Source of the DNA: Phenylobacterium sp.
Lineage (GTDB): Bacteria; Pseudomonadota; Alphaproteobacteria; Caulobacterales; Caulobacteraceae
DNA: 64,000 nucleotides
NCBI RefSeq assembly: GCF_013911965.1
Contig: NZ_JACESE010000003.1
Location: 62,001 to 126,000, forward strand
Reading direction: 5' to 3'
Within the stretch, counting starts at the first letter, position 1. Every line of letters starts with the position of its first letter. Both the position numbers and the translations under genes were made by a program. Below, in pieces: positions 19,244 through 27,957 of the stretch. The notes under the pieces were generated by a model that saw nothing but the letters and a program-made list of their open reading frames with translations, made no database searches and had not been told where the DNA came from.

Positions 19244-19283
19244 GGGGCCATCTTGGCCGAACAGGGTTTCCGGACCCTTACGC

Positions 19284-20252
19284 TCAGGGATGGCGCCAGC
19301 CCCCCTGTCCCGTCTCCACGGGGCGGCCCTCCACCTGGGCATGCACGCCGGCGCCGGCCTCCACGACGCCGATGACCGGCAGGCCCAGCCGGGCGGCCCG
19401 ATCCGGCGCGGCCGTCAGGACCAGTTCGTAGTCGTCGCCGCCGGTCGCCAGCTGGACGAGCCCGCGGTCGCGGTCGGGCTGGGCGGCGAGCCAGCTCCGT
19501 CCGGCCTCCGACAGGGGCGTCCTCTCCAGATCGAGGCGAAGGGCCACGCCGCTCGCGGCGGCGATGTGCCCGGCGTCGGCGATCAGCCCGTCCGACACGT
19601 CCGCCGCGGCGCTCGCCGCCTCGCGCAGCGCCTCGACGAGGTCCAGCCGGGGGTCGGGCAGGCGGTAGGCGCGCTTCAGATCGCCGTGGGGATCGGCGAC
19701 CTCGCCCAGCACGGCCTGCAGGCCGAGCCAGCCGTCGCCGATCGGCCCGCTCACCATCACCAGGTCGCCCGGCCGGGCGCCCGAGCGCAGAACGGCCCGG
19801 CCAGCCGGGGTCCAGCCGAGCAGGGTCAGGCTGAACACCCGCGGGCCGCGCGTCGACACCGTGTCGCCTCCCAGGAGGCGGAGGTCGAAGGCCTCTCCGT
19901 CGATCCTCAGGCCCTCGGCGAAGGCGGCCCGCTCGGCGGGCCCGGCGGCCTCCGGCCAGGCCGTGGCGAGGAAGTAGCCGTACGCCTCGGCGCCCATGGC
20001 TGCGAGATCGGACAGGTTCACCCGAAGCAGCTTTCGCGCCACGAGATCGGCGGCCTCGCCTTCGGGGAAGTGGACGCCCTCCACCATGGCGTCCTTGGTG
20101 ACGACGAGGTCGAAGCCCGGGCGCTGGGGTATGACCGCCGCGTCGTCCAGCAGGTTCAGGGCCTCCGGCGCCCCGCGCGTCAGCGGCCGGTAGAGCCGCG
20201 CGATCTGGGCGAACTCGTCGAGTCGCTCCTGCGGCTTCTCAGCCCCGGACAT
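19284..20252 (-). CDS. thiL: Thiamine-monophosphate kinase
   Basis: ThiL phosphorylates thiamine monophosphate to the cofactor thiamine diphosphate. The 322-residue protein has [22 protein letters not shown], the metal-site [32 protein letters not shown], the [10 protein letters not shown] loop, [16 protein letters not shown] and [10 protein letters not shown], all in family order. The ATG at 20250-20252 gives [10 protein letters not shown] and overlaps the end of nusB by 14 nt. The nusB-thiL pair downstream of ribH is widely conserved. Confidence 0.95.
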   Translation of the reverse strand: MSGAEKPQERLDEFAQIARLYRPLTRGAPEALNLLDDAAVIPQRPGFDLVVTKDAMVEGVHFPEGEAADLVARKLLRVNLSDLAAMGAEAYGYFLATAWPEAAGPAERAAFAEGLRIDGEAFDLRLLGGDTVSTRGPRVFSLTLLGWTPAGRAVLRSGARPGDLVMVSGPIGDGWLGLQAVLGEVADPHGDLKRAYRLPDPRLDLVEALREAASAAADVSDGLIADAGHIAAASGVALRLDLERTPLSEAGRSWLAAQPDRDRGLVQLATGGDDYELVLTAAPDRAARLGLPVIGVVEAGAGVHAQVEGRPVETGQGGWRHP

Positions 20253-20709
20253 CCTGCGCCACGCCGTCGAGCGCGCCGTTGACGAACCCCGGCTCCGGCC
20301 CCTCGAAGAAGGACTTGGCGAGCTCCACATACTCGTCGATGGCCACTTCGGTCGGCACGTCGGACCGTTCGGCCAGTTCGTAGACGCCGGCGCGAAGTAT
20401 GGCCCGAACGGTGGCGTCCAGCCGCTCCAGACGCCAGCCCTGGGCCAGTCGCCGGACGATCATCCGGTCGATCTCGGCCTGGCGGGACACCACGCCGCGA
20501 AGCAGCTCTCCGAAGAAGACCTCGTCGGCGCCGCTGAGCTGGAAGCCTTCCACGTCCCGGTCGAAGCGATGGTCGGAGAATTCGCGGATGACCGCCTCCA
20601 CGCCGACGCCGGAGACCTCCATCTGATAGAGGGCCTGAACCACGGCGAGGCGCGCCGTGGAGCGGGCCTGCCGGGTGGGTCGAGGCGGCTTCGGGGTCTC
20701 CGCGCTCAT
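20239..20709 (-). CDS. nusB: Transcription antitermination factor NusB
   Basis: NusB with NusE (S10) binds boxA in rRNA leaders to block premature termination. The 156-residue all-helical protein has [16 protein letters not shown] near the N-terminus, the DxxI helices and the end block [34 protein letters not shown] with [10 protein letters not shown]. Its start overlaps the ribH stop by 4 nt (ATGA) and its end overlaps thiL by 14 nt, so it is central in one operon. Confidence 0.96.
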   Translation of the reverse strand: MSAETPKPPRPTRQARSTARLAVVQALYQMEVSGVGVEAVIREFSDHRFDRDVEGFQLSGADEVFFGELLRGVVSRQAEIDRMIVRRLAQGWRLERLDATVRAILRAGVYELAERSDVPTEVAIDEYVELAKSFFEGPEPGFVNGALDGVAQDVRG

Positions 20710-21167
20710 TCCCCTTCTCCCGCCAGCTGCGCCTTCAGAGCGATCATGGCGAGGCAGGCGCGCGCCGCGCCGCCGCCCTTGTCGCCCTCGCTCGCCCGGG
20801 CGCGGGCCCAGGCCTGCCCCTCGTCCTCGACGGTCAGGATGCCGTTGCCGATGCAGAGTTTCTGGCCGGTGGCCAGCTCCATCAGGCCGCGCGCCGACTC
20901 GTTCGAGACGATCTCGAAGTGATAGGTCTCGCCGCGGATCACGCAGCCGAGCGCGACATAGCCGTCATAGCTGACCCCGCCGTCATCGGCGGCGGCCTCG
21001 GCCATGGCGATGGCCGCGGGCACTTCCAGGGCGCCGGGGACGGTGACCACGTCATAGGCCACGTCGTGCGCGCCCAGCACGTCGGTGGCCGCGCCCAGCA
21101 GTTCATCGGCCAGATCGTTGTAGTAGCGCGCCTCGACCACGAGGACGCGAAGCTGTTCGTCTTGCAT
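20706..21167 (-). CDS. ribH: 6,7-dimethyl-8-ribityllumazine synthase
   Basis: RibH condenses the ribityl-uracil amine with dihydroxybutanone phosphate, the step before riboflavin synthase. The 153-residue protein shows [44 protein letters not shown], the [15 protein letters not shown] block and the [11 protein letters not shown] end. I use the ATG at 21165-21167 (MQDEQLRV). Upstream is ribE with a 44-nt gap; no ribBA gene lies between them. Confidence 0.95.
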   Translation of the reverse strand: MQDEQLRVLVVEARYYNDLADELLGAATDVLGAHDVAYDVVTVPGALEVPAAIAMAEAAADDGGVSYDGYVALGCVIRGETYHFEIVSNESARGLMELATGQKLCIGNGILTVEDEGQAWARARASEGDKGGGAARACLAMIALKAQLAGEGE

Positions 21168-21211
21168 CACTTGTTCCAGGGGCCGCGGACGGCGGCCCGA
21201 ACCGACAGCCT

Positions 21212-21802
21212 TTAGGCGGTTTCGCGCCAACGCGCGAGATAGCGCGCCAGCATGTCGATCTCCAGATTGACCCGCGAGCCCGGCTGCAGCCGTCCCAGGG
21301 TGGTCACATCCCAGGTGTGGGGAATGAGGTTGACGCCGAAGACGTCATCCTCGACCTCGTTCACCGTCAGGGAAACGCCCTCCACGGCGATGGAGCCCTT
21401 CTCGGCGATGTAGCGGTGCAGGGGACGCGGAACCCGGATCCGCACGCGGTGCGACCCACCTTCGGCCGCGACCGAGACCACCTCGCCCACCCCGTCCACA
21501 TGGCCCGAGACGATGTGGCCGCCCAGCTCGTCGCCGACGCGGGCGGAGCGTTCGAGATTGACCGGATATCCCGGGGTCCAGTCGCCGAGCGTCGTGCGGC
21601 TGAGGGTTTCGCCCGACACCTCCACCGCAAACCAGCCCTCCCCTTTCTCGACCACGGTCAGGCAGCAGCCGGCGTGGGCGATGGAGGCGCCGATCTCGAC
21701 GGTCGACAGGTCGAACCGGGTCTCGATCTCGAAACGCTTGTCGCGGTCGGTGTCGGCGACCGCGCGCACGCGGCCGACATCTGTGACGATTCCTGTGAAC
21801 AT
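21212..21802 (-). CDS. ribE: Riboflavin synthase alpha chain
   Basis: This enzyme dismutates two lumazines into riboflavin. The 196-residue protein starts [12 protein letters not shown] and has the two internally repeated lumazine-binding halves: [12 protein letters not shown] with [17 protein letters not shown] at the join, and [12 protein letters not shown] with [13 protein letters not shown] in the second half. The TGATG junction shares one base with the upstream reductase gene, so translation is probably coupled. Confidence 0.97.
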   Translation of the reverse strand: MFTGIVTDVGRVRAVADTDRDKRFEIETRFDLSTVEIGASIAHAGCCLTVVEKGEGWFAVEVSGETLSRTTLGDWTPGYPVNLERSARVGDELGGHIVSGHVDGVGEVVSVAAEGGSHRVRIRVPRPLHRYIAEKGSIAVEGVSLTVNEVEDDVFGVNLIPHTWDVTTLGRLQPGSRVNLEIDMLARYLARWRETA

Positions 21803-22443
21803 CAGATCCTCTCGTAGCGCTCCCATAGGTCTTCGCCGAGTTCGCGGACCTCGCGGCGGCGCAGGCGCGGCGCGTCCGCCAGGGCCGTAACGGCCAGGGC
21901 GCCGATGGCCGGCCGCCCCTCCCCGCCGATCACCATCGGCGCCCGGAACCATTCCAGCCTGTCGACCAGGCCGCAGCGCAGGAAGCTCGCCGCCACCTGC
22001 CCGCCGCCCTCGACGAAGATGCGCGCGAGGCCCCGTTTGCGCAGCGCGGCGACCACCTGGGTGAGGTCCGGGCGGCCTTCGCCCAGGTCCGGAACCTCGA
22101 CCACCTGCACGCCGGCGGCGGCCAGGTCCGGGCGGGCCGGTCCGGTGGAGACGACGATGGTTCGGACCTCCGCCGCCCCGCGCGCCAGCCGGCTGTCGAG
22201 CGGCAGGCGCTGACGGCTGTCCAGAATCACCCGCGCCGGCTGCGGCCCCTCATATCCGGGGAGCCTCACCGTCAGCTCCGGATCGTCCGCCAGCGCCGTC
22301 TCGGCGCCGATGAGAACGGCGTCGTGGGCGCCGCGCAGCCGGTGGACCTGATGGCGCGCCGCTTCGCCGGTGATCCAGCGGCTTTCGCCGCCGGCGGTCG
22401 CGATGCGGCCGTCGAGCGAGGTCGCCAGCTTCAGCGTGATCAT
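21802..22443 (-). CDS. ribD: RibD-type reductase domain protein lacking the deaminase domain
   Basis: RibD is normally bifunctional: an N-terminal zinc deaminase and a C-terminal NADPH reductase for riboflavin synthesis. Here only the reductase half is encoded (213 residues): ITLKLATSLDGRIATAGGES, RWITGEAARHQVHRLRG, DAVLIGAETALADDPELTVR and FVEGGGQVAASFL. The ATG at 22441-22443 is 7 nt after the nrdR stop, so there is no room for a deaminase. The cell must deaminate the pyrimidine by another gene, or this is a paralogue with a different task. The symbol ribD covers only the reductase part. Confidence 0.85.
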   Translation of the reverse strand: MITLKLATSLDGRIATAGGESRWITGEAARHQVHRLRGAHDAVLIGAETALADDPELTVRLPGYEGPQPARVILDSRQRLPLDSRLARGAAEVRTIVVSTGPARPDLAAAGVQVVEVPDLGEGRPDLTQVVAALRKRGLARIFVEGGGQVAASFLRCGLVDRLEWFRAPMVIGGEGRPAIGALAVTALADAPRLRRREVRELGEDLWERYERI

Positions 22444-22450
22444 CAGCGCC

Positions 22451-22924
22451 TCAGCGCTCGTCCTCGCCCGGGTCTCCGAAGCCCTCGCGGCCCAGGAAGT
22501 CGGCGAAGTCCTTGGTTTCGCGGAAATCGCGATAGACCGAGGCGTAACGGACATAGGCGACGTCATCCAGGGACTTCAGGCCCTTCATGACAAGCTCGCC
22601 GACCACCTCGGACGGGATGTCGGTCTCGCCCATGCTCTCCAGCTGACGGGTGATGCCATTGACCATGCGGTCGACCTGATCGGGATCGATCGGGCGCTTG
22701 CGGATGGCGATGTCGATGGAGCGCAGCAGCTTGTCGCGGTCGAAGGGCGTGCGCCGGCCCGACCGCTTGATCACGGTCAGCTCCCGCAGCTGGACCCGTT
22801 CGAAGGTGGTGAAGCGCCCGCCGCAGACCGGGCAGAGGCGACGACGGCGGATAGCCGCGCCGTCTTCCGACGGGCGGCTGTCCTTCACCTGGGTTTCGGT
22901 GTGGCCACAGAACGGGCAACGCAT
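22451..22924 (-). CDS. nrdR: Transcriptional repressor NrdR
   Basis: NrdR represses ribonucleotide reductase genes in response to dATP/ATP. The 157-residue protein has the N-terminal zinc ribbon (C3, C6, C31, C34), then the ATP-cone domain ([45 protein letters not shown]). An acidic tail of about 15 residues ends it. It lies 37 nt after glyA, in the glyA-nrdR-rib order typical of alphaproteobacteria. Confidence 0.97.
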   Translation of the reverse strand: MRCPFCGHTETQVKDSRPSEDGAAIRRRRLCPVCGGRFTTFERVQLRELTVIKRSGRRTPFDRDKLLRSIDIAIRKRPIDPDQVDRMVNGITRQLESMGETDIPSEVVGELVMKGLKSLDDVAYVRYASVYRDFRETKDFADFLGREGFGDPGEDER

Positions 22925-22961
22925 CCGGTCAGCCCCTCCCTGGCCGCACCACTATCGGGGC

Positions 22962-24257
22962 CTAGTTGTAGATCGGGAAGCGGCGGGTCAAGGCCAGGAC
23001 CTCGTCGCGGACCTTGGCCTCCACCGCCGAAGAGTCGCCGCCCTTGGCCAGGGCGTCGACCACCTCGGCGATCATCTGGCCGATGCGGCGGAACTCGCCG
23101 GGGCCGAAGCCCCGCGTCGTGCCGGCCGGCGAGCCCAGGCGCAGGCCCGAGGTCTGGGTGAAGGGCAGCGGGTCGAAGGGGATGCCGTTCTTGTTGGTCG
23201 TGATGTGGGCCCGCTCCAGCGCGACTTCGGCGTCGGCGCCGGTCACGCCCTTGGGCGTCAGGTCCACCAGCATCAGATGGCTGTCGGTGCCGCCGGAGAC
23301 GATGCGCAGGCCGCCGGCCGCCAGGGCCTCGGCCATTGCGCGGGCGTTCTCCACGACCTGGCGCGCATAGAGCTTGAATTCCGGCTTCAGCGCCTCGCCG
23401 AAAGCCACGGCCTTGGCCGCGACCACATGCATCAGCGGGCCGCCCTGCAGGCCCGGGAAGACGGCGGAGTCGATCTTCTTGGCCAGCTTCTTGTCGTTGG
23501 TGAGGATCAGCCCGCCGCGCGGCCCCCGCAGGGTCTTGTGCGTCGTGGACGTCACCACATGGGCGTGCGGCACGGGATTGGGATAGGCGCCGCCGGCGAT
23601 CAGGCCGGCATAGTGGGCCATGTCCACCATGAGGATGGCGCCGACGCTGTCGGCGATCTCGCGGAACCGCTTGAAGTCGATCTCGCGGCTGTAGGCCGAG
23701 CCCCCGGCGATGATGACCTTCGGCTTCTCGCGCTCGGCGATCTCGGCGGCTTCGTCATAGTCGATCAGCTGATCCTGCTGACGGACGGTGTAGGCCACGG
23801 GACGGAACCACTTGCCGGACTGGTTGACGTCCTTGCCGTGGGTCAGGTGCCCGCCGGCGGCCAGATCCATGCCCATGAACACGTCGCCCGGCTTCATGGT
23901 CGCCATGAAGACCGCCTGATTGGCCTGGCTGCCCGAGTGCGGCTGGACATTGGCGAACTCGGCGCCGAACAGCCGCTTGGCCCGATCGATGGCCAGCTCC
24001 TCGGCCACGTCGACCTCTTCGCAGCCGCCGTAGTAGCGCTTTCCGGGATAGCCTTCGGCGTACTTGTTGGTCAGCACCGAGCCTTGCGCCTCGAGCACGG
24101 CCCGCGAGACGATGTTCTCCGAGGCGATCAGCTCGATCTGGTCCTGCTGGCGCTTCAGTTCGCGGTCCAGGACCTTGGCGAGATCGGGATCCGTCTCGGC
24201 GACGCCGCGGGCGAAGAAGGTGTCGGCGGCGGAAAGGGTGTCGGCTTGAGCGCTCAA
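22962..24257 (-). CDS. glyA: Serine hydroxymethyltransferase
   Basis: GlyA interconverts serine and glycine and loads tetrahydrofolate with one-carbon units. The 431-residue protein has [19 protein letters not shown], the [17 protein letters not shown] loop, [16 protein letters not shown] and the PLP lysine K241 in [14 protein letters not shown] choose the TTG at 24255-24257 because GAGAGG lies 7 nt before it and the length then fits the family; the longer in-frame extension has no family similarity. It heads the nrdR-ribD-ribE-ribH-nusB-thiL block. Confidence 0.95.
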   Translation of the reverse strand: MSAQADTLSAADTFFARGVAETDPDLAKVLDRELKRQQDQIELIASENIVSRAVLEAQGSVLTNKYAEGYPGKRYYGGCEEVDVAEELAIDRAKRLFGAEFANVQPHSGSQANQAVFMATMKPGDVFMGMDLAAGGHLTHGKDVNQSGKWFRPVAYTVRQQDQLIDYDEAAEIAEREKPKVIIAGGSAYSREIDFKRFREIADSVGAILMVDMAHYAGLIAGGAYPNPVPHAHVVTSTTHKTLRGPRGGLILTNDKKLAKKIDSAVFPGLQGGPLMHVVAAKAVAFGEALKPEFKLYARQVVENARAMAEALAAGGLRIVSGGTDSHLMLVDLTPKGVTGADAEVALERAHITTNKNGIPFDPLPFTQTSGLRLGSPAGTTRGFGPGEFRRIGQMIAEVVDALAKGGDSSAVEAKVRDEVLALTRRFPIYN

Positions 24258-24294
24258 GGGCGGACCTCTCGGCAGAGTCAGGGGGCGGAGGCGC

Positions 24295-24324
24295 CTTTTA
24301 CTCCCAATGCTCCCGACGATCCAA
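24295..24324 (-). promoter_or_regulatory. Candidate sigma-70 promoter of glyA
   Basis: On the minus strand TTGGAT (24324-24319), an 18-nt spacer and TAAAAG (24300-24295) would start transcription near 24288, about 30 nt before the TTG start of glyA. Confidence 0.4.
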
Positions 24325-24343
24325 CTGCCGACGACGCCGCGGC

Positions 24344-24370
24344 GGAACAAAGCTGTTTCAGACGCGTTCC
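24344..24370. promoter_or_regulatory. Two-way ECF sigma promoter-like site between glyA and mucR
   Basis: Plus strand: GGAAC (24344-24348), 16 nt, CGTT (24365-24368), a perfect match to GGAAC-N16/17-CGTT, reading toward mucR with a start near 24375. Minus strand: GGAAC (24370-24366), 16 nt, TGTT (24349-24346), reading toward glyA. The 27-nt site has the same form, GGAACA-N15-CGTTCC, as the one before dodecin and hdaA. It could instead be an operator for a dimeric regulator. Confidence 0.5.
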
Positions 24371-24437
24371 CGGCCGAATGACCCGTCCGGCCAGCTTCGG
24401 CGGTCGGCGGCGCATGCGTCGTGGAGGGGAGTGCGAA

Positions 24438-24869
24438 ATGAGTATCGAAGGCGAACCCGATGAACGGTCGGGCGAGAATCTTGCGCGTTTGAGCGCGGAC
24501 ATCGTGGCGGCCTATGTGAGCCGCAACGCCGTCTCGACCGATGCGGTCCCGGACCTGATCCGGTCCGTCTTCAGCGCGATGACCGGACTGAACCGTCCCC
24601 AGCAGCCCGTCCCCGAGGAACGTCCCAAGCCGGCCGTACCCATCAGCCGTTCGGTGCAGGACGACTACATCGTCTGTCTGGAGGACGGGAAACGCCTGAA
24701 GATGCTGAAGCGCTACCTGCGCTCGCGCTACGACATGAGCCCCGACGAGTACCGCCGGCGCTGGGGCCTGCCGCCCGACTATCCGATGGTGGCGCCGGCC
24801 TATGCGGCGCGGCGCTCGGACTTCGCCAAGCAGATCGGGCTGGGCCGGGGGGTGCGGCGGCGCAAGTAG
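24438..24869 (+). CDS. mucR: MucR/Ros-family transcriptional regulator with altered zinc site
   Basis: MucR proteins bind AT-rich DNA and control cell-cycle, surface and symbiosis genes in alphaproteobacteria. The 143-residue protein has the N-terminal oligomerisation helix ([15 protein letters not shown]) and the C-terminal DNA-binding block [31 protein letters not shown]. At the four zinc-ligand places of Ros (Cys, Cys, His, His with spacings 2, 9, 4) it has C80, D83, Y93 and Y98, so three ligands are changed. Some Ros relatives also fold without zinc. GGAGG at 24423-24427 supports the ATG. It converges on hemA. Confidence 0.92.
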   Translation: MSIEGEPDERSGENLARLSADIVAAYVSRNAVSTDAVPDLIRSVFSAMTGLNRPQQPVPEERPKPAVPISRSVQDDYIVCLEDGKRLKMLKRYLRSRYDMSPDEYRRRWGLPPDYPMVAPAYAARRSDFAKQIGLGRGVRRRK

Positions 24870-24890
24870 CGCCGCCTCGAACGGGGCCGG

Positions 24891-26120
24891 TCAGGCGGCG
24901 TAGCCGCCCACCCGCTTGACGTTGCAGTGGACCCAGAGCTGTTCGAGCGCCCGGGCGAGGTGGTCCATCATCTCGTCCGTGTGGGCGGGCGACGGCGTGA
25001 AGCGCAGCCGCTCGGTGCCCCGCGGCACGGTGGGATAGTTGATCGGCTGGACGTAGACGCCGTAGTCGCTGAGCAGGATGTCCGAGATCATCTTGCAGTG
25101 GACCGGATCTCCGACCAGCACGGGCACGATGTGGCTCACCGAGGGCATGACCGGCAGGCCGGCCTTGACCAGGCGGTCCTTGAGGGCCTGGGCGCGCGCC
25201 TGATGGGCCTCACGCACCTCGTTGTGTTCCTTCAGGTAGCGGATCGAGGCCACCGCGCCGGCGGCCAGGGCCGGCGGGATCGAGGTGGTGAAGATGAAGC
25301 CGTCGGCATAGGAGCGGATCGCATCGACGATGACGGCGTCGGCGGCGATATAGCCGCCCATCACGCCGAACGCCTTGCCCAGGGTGCCTTCGACGATGTC
25401 GATCCGATCCATCACCCCGTCGCGCTCGGCGACGCCGGCGCCGCGGGGACCGTACATGCCGACCGCGTGGACCTCGTCGAGATAGGTCATGGCGCCGTAC
25501 TTCTTGGCCAGCGCCACCGTGCCCTTCATGTCGGCGATGTCGCCGTCCATGGAATAGACGCTTTCGAAGGCGATCAGCTTGGGCGCGTCGGCCGGCGCCG
25601 CGGCCAGCAACTCCTCGAGATGCTCAAGATCGTTGTGGCGGAAGACCCGGCGCTGCTCGCGCGCTCCGGCGCGGATGCCGGAGATCATCGAATTGTGGTT
25701 GAGCTCGTCGGAGAAGATGATCAGGCCCGGCAGGATCTTATAGAGCGTCGACAGCGACGCCTCGTTCGAGACATAGCCGGAAGTGAAGAGCAGCGCGGCT
25801 TCCTTGCCGTGCAGATCGGCGAGTTCGTGCTCGAGTTCGACGTGATAGGTGGTCGTGCCGGAGATGTTGCGCGTCCCGCCCGAGCCGGCGCCGGCCTCGT
25901 CGAGAGCCTTGTGCATGGCGTCGAGAACGACCGGGTTCTGCCCCTGGCCGAGATAGTCGTTGGAGCACCAGACCGTGATGTCCTGACGCGAGCCGTCCGG
26001 CCGCGTCCAGGTCGCCCGGGGAAAGTCCCCGCGATGGCGCTTCAGGTCGGCGAAGACCCGGTAGCGTCCCTCGGCATGAACCCGCTCGAGCGCGGACTGG
26101 AAAACGGTCCTGTAATCCAT
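24891..26120 (-). CDS. hemA: 5-aminolevulinate synthase
   Basis: This PLP enzyme condenses glycine and succinyl-CoA to 5-aminolevulinate, the first heme step in alphaproteobacteria. The 409-residue protein has [65 protein letters not shown] and the PLP lysine K249 in [14 protein letters not shown]. The ATG at 26118-26120 gives the standard [11 protein letters not shown] start. A FixK/FNR-type box 120 nt upstream suggests oxygen control. hemB and ctaA are also in the window but not in the same transcript. Confidence 0.98.
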   Translation of the reverse strand: MDYRTVFQSALERVHAEGRYRVFADLKRHRGDFPRATWTRPDGSRQDITVWCSNDYLGQGQNPVVLDAMHKALDEAGAGSGGTRNISGTTTYHVELEHELADLHGKEAALLFTSGYVSNEASLSTLYKILPGLIIFSDELNHNSMISGIRAGAREQRRVFRHNDLEHLEELLAAAPADAPKLIAFESVYSMDGDIADMKGTVALAKKYGAMTYLDEVHAVGMYGPRGAGVAERDGVMDRIDIVEGTLGKAFGVMGGYIAADAVIVDAIRSYADGFIFTTSIPPALAAGAVASIRYLKEHNEVREAHQARAQALKDRLVKAGLPVMPSVSHIVPVLVGDPVHCKMISDILLSDYGVYVQPINYPTVPRGTERLRFTPSPAHTDEMMDHLARALEQLWVHCNVKRVGGYAA

Positions 26121-26211
26121 CGATACGAACGCCGGCCGCAGGTTCGACGATCTCCCGCCGCAGCCGGTCCCTCCTAGATTCCGCCCGGCTTTTCGCACCG
26201 GGTTCGGAGCA

Positions 26212-26253
26212 TGTCTACACGGCGCCATGTCGCGCCGGCTTGATGTGCGTCAA
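26212..26253 (-). promoter_or_regulatory. FixK/FNR-type box and -10 before hemA
   Basis: TTGAT-GTGC-GTCAA at 26240-26253 matches the FNR/FixK consensus TTGAT-N4-ATCAA at 9 of 10 positions. Read on the minus strand, a -10-like TAGACA (26217-26212) lies exactly where a promoter with the box centred at -41.5 should have it, with a start near 26205. This is the arrangement of activation at low oxygen. The leader to hemA would be about 85 nt. Confidence 0.6.
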
Positions 26254-26276
26254 CGGCCACACGTTCTTCGCGAACG

Positions 26277-27173
26277 TCAGCCCAGTTCCTCGAGCCGACC
26301 CCGCAAGAGCTGAATTAGGGCCGAAAAGTCCTTTTCGCCATAGCCAAGGCGGTCGAACAGGGCATAGAGCGCCTCGGCCTGGGCGGCGAGCGGCGTGCTG
26401 GCGCCGGCGGCGGCGGCGGCGGTCTGGGCGAGTTTCAGGTCCTTCAGCATCATGGCCGTGGCGAAGCCGCCCTCGTAGCCGCGGTTCGAAGGCGCGGCCG
26501 CGACGGGCCCCGGCCAGGGACAATAGCTGGTCAGGGACCAGCACTGGCCCGAGGCGTTCGACGCGATCTCGAAGAAGCGCTCCGGCTCGAGGCCCAGCCG
26601 TTCCGCCAGGGCCAGGGCCTCGCAGACGCCGATCATCGACACGCCGAGCAGCAGGTTGTTGCAGATCTTCGCCGCCTGCCCGGCCCCCGCCTCGCCCGCC
26701 CGGAAGACGGCCTTGGCCATCGGCTGCAGCACGGCCTCGATCTCGGGGAATTCAGGCTCCGGACATCCGACCATGAAGGCCAGGCTCCCCGCCTTCGCCG
26801 CAGCGACTCCGCCGGACACCGGCGCGTCGGCGGCGCGGAATCCGGCCTGGCGCGCCTTTTCCGCCACGGCGCGGGCGCTCTCCACATCGATCGTCGAACA
26901 GTCGATCAGCAGGGCGCCGGCCTTCGCATTCGGCAGCACCGCCTCCTCATAGACGGCCCGGACGTGCTGACCGGCGGGCAGCATGGTGATGACGACATCG
27001 GCCCGGCCCGCCGCCTCGGCCGCCGAACGCGACCTCAGGCAGCCGGCGTCGCAGGCCCGGTCGAGAGCCGTGGCGTCGAGGTCGAAAGCGAAGACCTCGC
27101 GCCCCGCCCCGGCCAGGACCGCGGCCATGCCGCCCCCCATATTGCCGAGGCCGACAAAGGCGATGCTCGACAT
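26277..27173 (-). CDS. mmsB: 3-hydroxyisobutyrate dehydrogenase
   Basis: It oxidises 3-hydroxyisobutyrate to methylmalonate semialdehyde in valine breakdown. The 298-residue protein has the Rossmann GLGNMGGGMA with D32 at the end of strand 2 (NAD preference), DAPVSGGVAAA, and the catalytic lysine K169 in GQAAKICNNLL. The ATG at 27171-27173 gives the standard start. It follows the exported methyltransferase by 4 nt and ends the valine-degradation cluster; the semialdehyde dehydrogenase mmsA is not in the window. Confidence 0.93.
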   Translation of the reverse strand: MSSIAFVGLGNMGGGMAAVLAGAGREVFAFDLDATALDRACDAGCLRSRSAAEAAGRADVVITMLPAGQHVRAVYEEAVLPNAKAGALLIDCSTIDVESARAVAEKARQAGFRAADAPVSGGVAAAKAGSLAFMVGCPEPEFPEIEAVLQPMAKAVFRAGEAGAGQAAKICNNLLLGVSMIGVCEALALAERLGLEPERFFEIASNASGQCWSLTSYCPWPGPVAAAPSNRGYEGGFATAMMLKDLKLAQTAAAAAGASTPLAAQAEALYALFDRLGYGEKDFSALIQLLRGRLEELG

Positions 27174-27177
27174 AGGC

Positions 27178-27918
27178 TTACTCGGGCTTGCGGAACTTAA
27201 ACACGAACTGGTCGGTCTTGCCGCGGATCGCCGGATCGAACACGCCGACCGTGCGGGTGTCTTCCGGATTCCGCAGGGCGTCGCTTTCGGCCACGAACTC
27301 GAAGCCGGCGGCCTCGATTTCGGCGCGGGCCTTGGCGGGGTCGATGCGGTGCAGGCTGTCGGCGGCCTCCAGCGGCGCGCCGGCCGCGGCCGCATGGTCG
27401 ATGACCAGCAGGGTCCCGCCCGGCTTCAGGGTCTCGAACAGGTTCCGGTTCACCGCCGCCACGTCGAGGTTGAGCCGGGCGAGGTGGAAGTCGTGATAGT
27501 TCTGCGCCGTCCAGATCACATCCACCGGCTCAGCCACCGCCAGCGCGCCGACGCGGGCGGGAATGACGGTGACATTGTCGTACTGCTCGGCCACCGCGAC
27601 GATCGGCGGCGGCTTGGCCGGATCGGCGGCCGGCGGCTGGGCGGCGTAGACCTTGCCCTGCGGCCCCACCGCCCGGGCGAGGATGCGGGTGAAGTAGCCG
27701 CCGCCCGGCAGCATCTCCAGCACCACGTCGCCCGGCTCGACGTGGGCGAAGGCGAGCATCTCGGCGGGCTTGCGGTCGGCGTCGCGCGCCTTGTCGGCCT
27801 CCGGTCGGGCGGCGTCGTTCACCGCCGCGTCGACGGCGGGCGGCATCTGCGCCCAGGCGGGCGACGCGGCTGCGATCATCGCGGCCAGGCCGGCCGCGGC
27901 GAGGAACTTGTGGACCAT
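27178..27918 (-). CDS. Class I methyltransferase-like protein with signal peptide
   Basis: A 246-residue protein with a clear signal peptide (VHKFLAAAGLAAMIAAASPAWA, cut near residue 23) followed by a class I SAM-methyltransferase-like fold: VLEMLPGGGYFTRILARAVG (glycine motif at 71-74), DVIWTAQNYHDFH, NLFETLKPGGTLLVIDH and a C-terminal FVFKFRKP strand. Export is odd because SAM is cytosolic, so the true ligand is unclear. It sits between the CoA hydrolase and mmsB with small gaps (39 and 4 nt), which places it in the valine operon. No function is claimed. Confidence 0.8.
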   Translation of the reverse strand: MVHKFLAAAGLAAMIAAASPAWAQMPPAVDAAVNDAARPEADKARDADRKPAEMLAFAHVEPGDVVLEMLPGGGYFTRILARAVGPQGKVYAAQPPAADPAKPPPIVAVAEQYDNVTVIPARVGALAVAEPVDVIWTAQNYHDFHLARLNLDVAAVNRNLFETLKPGGTLLVIDHAAAAGAPLEAADSLHRIDPAKARAEIEAAGFEFVAESDALRNPEDTRTVGVFDPAIRGKTDQFVFKFRKPE

Positions 27919-27957
27919 GACGTCCTCCCTGATGGGCGGTCGTGCGCCGCCCTCCCC

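Noticed and set aside
24258-24437. Riboswitch before glyA (glycine) or before the rib genes (FMN)
   Set aside because: I could not find the conserved helices of either class in the 180 nt before glyA, and the gaps inside the rib operon (7-44 nt) are too short.
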